Assembly: GCF_902167145.1 (NCBI RefSeq)
Contig: NC_050104.1
Span: forward strand, 97,227,849 to 97,291,848
Reading direction: 5' to 3'
Source of the DNA: Zea mays
Lineage: Eukaryota > Streptophyta > Magnoliopsida > Poales > Poaceae
DNA: 64,000 bases
Part shown: positions 58,102 to 64,000 of the stretch, one piece after another
Numbering within the stretch: the stretch's first letter is position 1
Layout of the letters: each line of letters starts with the position of its first letter
Translations under genes and position numbers: made by a program
The notes under the pieces: model-generated
Databases searched by the model: none
Told to the model about the DNA's origin: nothing
The model's input: the letters and a program-made list of their open reading frames with translations, nothing else

Positions 58102-59124
58102 ACATAATCTTTAACTTAAACAGAGAATCAAAGTGCGAATACGAAACATAGTAAGATAAGGCCTTCACAGTCAGCTGACTAGGGGTTTGCTGCTAATCCA
58201 AGTCTAGAACTCATCATATTCTTGAAACTCCTAGAAATCTTATGTTGCGCCTTCACCTTTTCCTGAGCAGGGGTTGCAATGGGCACAACCTGGTGTTTTG
58301 GTGTTAAAGCACGGATGAGTACACATCAACGTACTCAGCAAATGCCCCATTTGGCTGAAGTGGACTAGCTTTATGAAGGGTGAAGCTTGAAGCGGTTGTT
58401 GTTAGTTAGTCAGGTATTTATTAATAGTGGAGAGCCAAGTTTTAGCAATAACCCCCAAATTATTAACCTAAAAGGTATTACCTCCAATAGGAAATACCAG
58501 AATCCATAATAATAATCTCCATCATTAAAACCATCACCCTCATCATCATTTGTAGGCATAGTATCTCTAATCAATGGAGCTCCCAAGGTTGCTCATAACC
58601 GTGAGCACGACTGATATATCAATTTCTAACCCTCTGCAGAGGTCGCACACTTTACCCACGAGCTGTGATTCCCTCTCTAGCCCAGGTTTGCAAGGCCCTT
58701 GTTCACTCCCAAGGTGAGAGGCTAGGGATTCACTACGAAGCCTTTACAAAGATTCCCCAAAGGTATAGTCGCCTGTTAGGTTTCCTAAATGCACCATACT
58801 CCTCCCCAAGGGCCAACCCACTCTCGGCAAAGCGAGTAGCGTACATCGAGCCCCATTGACGGCACGACGGTGAAGCAAACTACACCTCAGTTACTCTAAT
58901 TAATTAGCTAAGGGTGTCTTATTCCACCCTCATGGCTGCACTGTTTTTCCGGGTGGTCTTCCAACGAACATGTTCTTACGGAGAGGCACTCGAGAAACAA
59001 CTCGAGCCCCTTAAATATCACAATGCCATAATCATATCCAGAAGTAAACATTGTATCACAAATAATCTCATCATGTTCATTGATGAGAGTAGAGCACTAG
59101 CATAAAGCTAATCTAGAAATAATT
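58102..59124 (-). mobile_element. Del/Tekay-type LTR fragment, right part
   Basis: Continuation of 23669-23831 beyond the Grande-like element. Matches the reverse complement of Del-type LTR sequence in the GTGAGCACGACTGATATATC and CTCTGCAGAGGTCGCAC segments, also found in the LTRs at 34244-42582 and 59125-59946. No gene. Cut at 59125 by another LTR. Confidence 0.7.
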
Positions 59125-59946
59125 TGTCACACCCGTTTCCCAAGGGGCAGAGCCGGGTGCATAGCATATGTATGCCAGGATCTATTTCCACACATATGTT
59201 GACGTCACAAGTGTAATATATCAAAAGAACAATGCATAAAAGCGTAGATAACGATTATATTAACATATTACACTTCGAACAGATAAAATGCCTTAACCTT
59301 TATTCATCAAAGTACATCGAAACAAGGACATCCATCCACAGGAAGATGATCGGGGGTATCACTAGACTAGCATCCATGGAGTTCAGCATCATATCTTCAT
59401 CTACAAACTTCTGATCAAAATTAAGCAAGGGTGAGCTCACTTATGGTCGGGGCTCAGCAAGTGGGGGAAAAACTAATGCAAGTTTAACAAGGTGAGGCTA
59501 AGGTTAAGCAGTAACCATTTTAGTTGGTCAACATTTTATTAACAACACATGTCTTACTAATAAGTGTGAATCCCAAGTATTCCCATTAAACAAAGGTATA
59601 AGAGTATATCAAAAACACTTAAGTGAAACCACTTAAGCAAACCATTGACAGATCATCGGATCTTGATTTATTTCCATCCTCAAGTTCAATTATCATGTGA
59701 GGAGTCCAGGCTGCTCTTAACCGTGAGCACGGCTGATATATCAGTTTTACACTCTGCAGAGGTGGCGCATCTTTACCCATGAGTCGCGATTCCCTTCTAG
59801 CCCGGGTTAGCTAGACACGTATTCACTTCCGAGGTGAATGGTCAGGGTCTCACTACGAGGCTTCTCCCTAGAGTCCTCATTACGCAAATGCTAGAAATGG
59901 TCAACTGCATAAGGTACACCTACCGTAACCAACTTATAGTCCAGAC
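59125..59946 (-). mobile_element. Second Del/Tekay-type LTR fragment
   Basis: Starts TGTCACACCCGTTTCCC, again the complement of an LTR 3' end, with CCGTGAGCACGGCTGATATA and CTCTGCAGAGGTGG segments. Diverged from 58102-59124, so a separate insertion. Interrupted at 59947 by the Copia LTR. Confidence 0.7.
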
Positions 59947-61218
59947 TGTTAGAAATATGCCCTAGAGATAATCATAGAGATGAGCATATTTCTTTGTATC
60001 CATGATATATATTGCTTAATTGAATATCCATGGAAGGCACCTTGTATTGATTAGCAATTATGTGAATTGTTTGTGAGATTCTTTACTTATATGGTTATTC
60101 TAAATGATGTCCCTAGTCAGAGTCGATGACTAGCACATGTATTAGTTGATGACTACATTTCACAAGTCATGAACATGGAGATGTTAAACTGATAATGTGG
60201 GCGCATGTATGACATGAGGCTGGACCGACCCAACGTGAGATATTGTAATATAGTTCTCTTCTTGCAACATGAATACTGTATCCTTAGACCTGAGATTGTC
60301 GCATGTTCTCAAGATGTGAATTGACTTACTTAGGGACTATCAAACGCTATCCCGTAACTGGGTAGTTATAAAGGTAGTTTTGGGTTTGTCAGGAAGCATG
60401 CTATGAGGCATGGTCAGTCAAGATGGAATTTGTCCCTCTCTTTGTGAGAGAGATATCTCTGGGCCCCTCGAGTGATTGGATCAAGAAATGCATGGTCGTG
60501 CTAGGGTTAAGAGTTAACCATTGAAAGGATTCTAATTCACAGTATCGAGAAAGAGAGGTCAGCTTAGAGCCAGACCAAATATCGTGAGACAAAGGGAACA
60601 GCATGTACGTAATGTCGCAATGGTTCGTCTGATATGATCTTTACGTACACATAGGAGTTGACATGTCTTGCTAGAGGCCGCTGTCAATTATTGGGCCAAG
60701 TAAGAGTACTCGGCCTATGTCTATTTGTACGTGAACCTATAGGGTCACACACTTAAGGGGAAGGAAGCCTAATTCGGATTAGATACGAAATTAGACTGGG
60801 CTTTAGGGTTAATGATGGGCCTCGGCGTCAGAAGCCCACCATAACGCCTATATAATGAGGGGCGGGGGCGCGGTTAAGGATAACCCTAATTCGCCACCAG
60901 CGAACTAACAGCCGCCGCCCACCTCTCGCCCTCGCCAAGCCGCCGTCGCGAACCTAGCAGTTCGGTACGCGGCGCTTCCTCCCTGTACGTGTCGATACCT
61001 CGGAGGTGCTGCATCTGGAGCACTTGGACGAACCGTGCGAGGACGTGAAGGACGCCGGCGACTGCACGGCACTGCTCGACGCGTTCGTCTACATCGAGAC
61101 GTCTTCCGCTGCTCTGCGCGTCTAGTGGTAATTCCATGACCTATAACCGCAGTAGTTCTTGGTATTATGGGGATGAAAATTTTGTTTTGCGCTAGCGTAG
61201 CCTCCCCGAAATCCTACA
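59947..61218 (+). repeat. Copia 5' LTR (1272 bp)
   Basis: TGTTAGAAATATGCCC to CGAAATCCTACA. A TATA-like CTATATAA near 60848 is followed by a GC-rich leader (60860-61135). The inner end lies one base before the primer binding site. Confidence 0.87.
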
Positions 61219-61219
61219 G

Positions 61220-61234
61220 TGGTATCAGAACCAG
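61220..61234 (+). other. Primer binding site (initiator Met tRNA)
   Basis: TGGTATCAGAACCAG, close to TGGTATCAGAGCC; one G-to-A change. Confidence 0.8.
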
Positions 61235-62509
61235 GTTCTACGTAAGTTTTAGGTCTGGATCTATGTTCATGTGATGGATCTACTTGATGCACGGTTTGAT
61301 TAGATCAATTGGTAATAAAGGGTTGAAGTAGATTACATCGGATATGACTGGAGAGATCAGTTCGTCCTTCTCTGTTGTATGCGCGACTTGCCCCTACCGG
61401 CTGGAATCACCATCGGGGCTAACTGCGTACACAACCAGCAGATTGACGCAACAGATCGACGTCATGAGTGTAATCTTCTTCGGGTCGAAAGTCTCGGATT
61501 TGGGTTGATTTGATCAACCGCATGAGATTTCCAGTGGAATTTCCATACATACGATGCATGGAATCCTGTGAGGGTTTAGGGTTTAGGGACCGCCGTGGCT
61601 ATCTGCTGTAGTGGCGAACGTATAGAAACGTGTTTGTCTAACCTGTTTTTGCAGGACATGTGATCGGTATGGCTATTATGTGTATGTGATGCATGTTAAC
61701 AAATTATTCATGACCTGCGTGTCGTGACCAGGGCAATACGGCTGGAGCCACATGTATTGTCCAAATTTAATGTAATGACCTGCGTGTCAACATGTGATGA
61801 TCCAAAGCGTATATGTAATTTGTTTACCAGCATACGTTAGATAGGTCTTGAAGGACTCATCACCTGGAGGATGGCATACCTATATCATGGAGATGGAGAT
61901 CATCGTGATGGACAGATTATTGGAGATGGAGATCACCATGTGAAAACAAGCCATACCGAATCACAACTGTTGTGTGAATGCCATTCTTATTGTTCTACTT
62001 GTTTATATTGCATATATGTCCTTGCGTGCGATGTTATAAGTAGGACGATCCCTCATAAATGTTTAAGCTTTAATGCCTCTCCAAACCTTGCACTATCATA
62101 AGTCTTGTACAATTGGTGGTGGGTCTATGAAATTAGGGTGCCACCAGTTTTCCTTGACTAGATAGGTTTGTATCGGATACGAACTGCAGAAAGGGTTGGT
62201 TAACTTAAACAAAGTCAGCTTAATGGTTAAGGACTTTGAGGCATAAGGTTGGGAGCCGAGACATAGAGATGTCACCCAACAACAGGAGTCATATATATGA
62301 TATGATTAGCAAGGAGTTGCTTACCGATCTACCTTGTCTTCTAGCGGTGATGCTAAAGCTCACTAGTAGACTTGTTAGTTGTGGATTCTGAACCACTAAG
62401 TATCAATAGAGGGATATTGATTTTAGTGGGAGTAGACTATTAAATGTTTAATATGATTTACTCTGTCATGGATATTTTTGTCTTAGTATTTTGCATTATT
62501 TTGTTGTAG
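61235..62509 (+). other. Copia leader without genes
   Basis: Untranslated leader between the primer binding site and gag. Holds a partial repeat GGAGATGGAGATCA (near 61889 and 61923) and ACCTGCGTGTC twice (near 61713 and 61770). No coding region recognised. Confidence 0.6.
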
Positions 62510-63104
62510 ATGGCACCTAGCACACCAACATTTACTTTGCGATCAATTCTTGAAAAGGATAAGTTAAATGGAACAAACTATACGGATTGGATCCGTAACC
62601 TGAGAATTGTTCTCAGGGCTGAAAAAAAAAGGAAGACGTTCTAGACACCCCACTGCAGAGGATCCTGGTGAAAATGCAACTGCTGCAGCTAAAACCGCTT
62701 ACAAGAAAGCAATGGATGCTAATCTTGAAGTGAGTTGCCTAATGCTTGCTTGCATGGAGCCTGAGCTCCAGATGCAGTTTGAGACAAACCATGAGGTGTA
62801 CGACATGATCGTGGCACTCAAGGATATGTTCCAGACTGAGGCTAGGACTGAAAGGTTCAATGTGTCCAAAGCCTTTCTGGAATGCAAGCTAGCAGAAGGC
62901 GCAGCAGTTGGGCCACATGTAATCAAAATGGTTGGTTACAGTCAGAGGTTGGAGAAGCTAGGCTTCCCAATAAGCCAAGAGTTGGCCACTGACTTCATTT
63001 TGGCATCTCTTCCGCCCAGCTATGGAAACTTCATCACGAACTACCATATGCATGGGGCGGAGAGGGGCCTCAATGAACTATGTGGCATGCTGAAAACTGC
63101 ATAG
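62510..63104 (+). pseudogene. Copia gag, frameshifted
   Basis: ATG at 62510 starts a Tnt1-like gag (LRSILEKDKLNGTNY, DWIRNLRIVLRAE). A run of nine A (62622-62630) shifts the frame and the first frame stops within 15 bases. Gag continues in another frame (VSCLMLACMEPELQMQFE, LPPSYGNFI) to a TAG at 63102-63104, where I expect a Glu codon. It would form the particle core and bind element RNA. Confidence 0.85.
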
Positions 63105-64000
63105 GGGGACATAAAGAAAAGTGCTGGCAGCAGCGGCCATGTGATGGCGGTCCAAAACAAACCCAACTTTAAGAAGAAGGGTAAGTCTCAAAAGAAGAAG
63201 GGCAAGGGAAAGGATACAGTATCCAAGCCCAATCAAAAGCCCAAGGCTGGACCAGCTGCAGATGCAGAGTGCTTTTATTGCAAAGAACTTGGTCACTGGA
63301 AAAGGAATTGCAAGCAGTACTTGGCCTCTATTAAGGATCGCGGCGGTAAGGGTACAGCCGCAGCAGGTACACTTGCTATTCACATTACAGAAATTTTTCT
63401 TGCTGATTCTTATATTAATTCTTGGGTATTTGATACCGGATCGGTTGCCCATATTTGCAATTCGATGCAGGGAATGATAAGAAGTAGAAGCGTGAAAAGA
63501 GGAGAAGTTGATTTCCGGGTAGGCAATAATGCAAGAGTTGCTGCGTTGACCGTCGGGACGATGCAACTCCACCTCCCATCAGGATTTATTTTGGAGTTAA
63601 ATAATTGTTATCTAGTTCCTAGTATGAGTCGAAACATTATGTCTCCTTCATGTTTGATGAAGGATGGTTATTCATTTGCGAGTGAAAACAATGGTTGTGT
63701 GATCTCTAAGAATGGCATGTTTGTGGCTTTTGCATCCATTATGAATGGGTTATTCATTTTAAATCTTGATGATGCACCTATCTGTAATATTAGTGCTAAA
63801 AGGCCTCGGCCTAATGATTTAAGTCCTACCTACATGTGGCACTGTCGTTTGGGTCATATAAGTGAGAATCGCATGAAGAAGCTTCATTCTGATGGGCTTT
63901 TAACTTCGTTTGATTTTGAATCATACGAGACATGTGAAGCTTGCTTACTTGGTAAGATGACCAAGGCGCCTTTCACGGGTTTACCGGAGAGGACATTAGA
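63105..64000 (+). CDS. Copia gag end, protease and pre-integrase, open to window edge
   Basis: The same frame as the second gag part stays open for 298 codons with no stop up to the window end. It shows a zinc knuckle CFYCKELGHWKRNCKQ (C-x2-C-x4-H-x4-C), a protease active site WVFDTGSVAHICN and the GAG-pre-integrase region MWHCRLGHISENRMKKLH with CEACLLGKM. There is no ATG of its own, since it belongs to the gag-pol polyprotein and is separated from gag only by the TAG at 63102. Integrase and RT should lie beyond the window. Confidence 0.88.

Larger units (their letters stand above)
59947..64000 (+). mobile_element. Ty1/copia element, 5' part (runs off the window)
   Basis: 5' LTR, primer binding site, leader, gag and the start of pol. 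Upstream flank CAGAC is the candidate target duplication; the partner lies outside the window. The LTR start TGTTAGAAATATGCCCTAGAG differs from the Sirevirus at 4137-9273, and gag and pol are of the Tnt1-like type. Confidence 0.88.

Noticed and set aside
60886..61137. 83-codon minus-strand frame in the copia LTR leader
   Set aside because: Lies in the GC-rich transcribed part of the LTR, with no recognisable domain.

Overview
This window is plant nuclear DNA, almost certainly from maize (Zea mays) or a very close relative. It is a typical intergenic block of nested transposable elements. The evidence is Ty3/gypsy elements of the Tat lineage (dual RNase H, antisense genes after pol), an Opie/Ji-type Sirevirus, Del/Tekay-type LTRs, a CACTA element, Ac/Ds-like hAT elements and a Tourist-like MITE. 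I see no intact host gene, tRNA, rRNA or CRISPR array. The only host-gene sequence is a captured, broken ANP32-like fragment inside the CACTA element. Family names (Opie, Grande, Tekay) come from recognition and were not checked by a search.

Layout. 1-3811: minus-strand gag-protease-RT of a GC-rich Tat element, broken at 3812 by the end of a hAT element. 4137-9273: 5'-truncated Sirevirus (Opie/Ji-like) with a nearly open pol and a 3' LTR. 9274-12171: LTR-like fragments with no gene. 12172-20759: old minus-strand Del/Tekay-type LTR, split by a 5.9-kb CACTA element (12554-18418) that carries the ANP32-like fragment. 20760-21137: MITE with TAA target duplication. 21500-23668: relic of a Grande-like element (tandem repeats and part of the antisense gene). 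23669-23831: Del-type LTR fragment that continues at 58102.

23832-58096 is one Grande-like element (target duplication CATCC/CATCT). It holds two younger stacks. The first is a complete GC-rich Tat element in its 5' LTR (24009-45727, duplication AAGGT), which itself holds an 8.3-kb non-autonomous element with 3.5-kb LTRs (34244-42582, duplication ACGTA). The second is an Ac/Ds-like hAT in its antisense gene (53055-56071, duplication GCTCCAGC), which holds a smaller hAT (54203-55261, duplication GTATATAT). 58102-59946: two nested Del-type LTR fragments. 59947-64000: 5' LTR, gag and start of pol of a Copia element that runs off the right edge.

The parts do not form a pathway; they form a time series. 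LTR divergence judged by eye rises with nesting depth: lowest in the 34244-42582 element, intermediate in the GC-rich Tat element, highest in the Grande-like element. The autonomous-looking elements are all broken by stops, frameshifts or deletions. The least ordinary items are the non-autonomous long-LTR element, the twin hairpins with identical loops at 9633-9706, the palindrome array in the Sirevirus U3, the antisense genes of the Tat elements and the captured ANP32 fragment.
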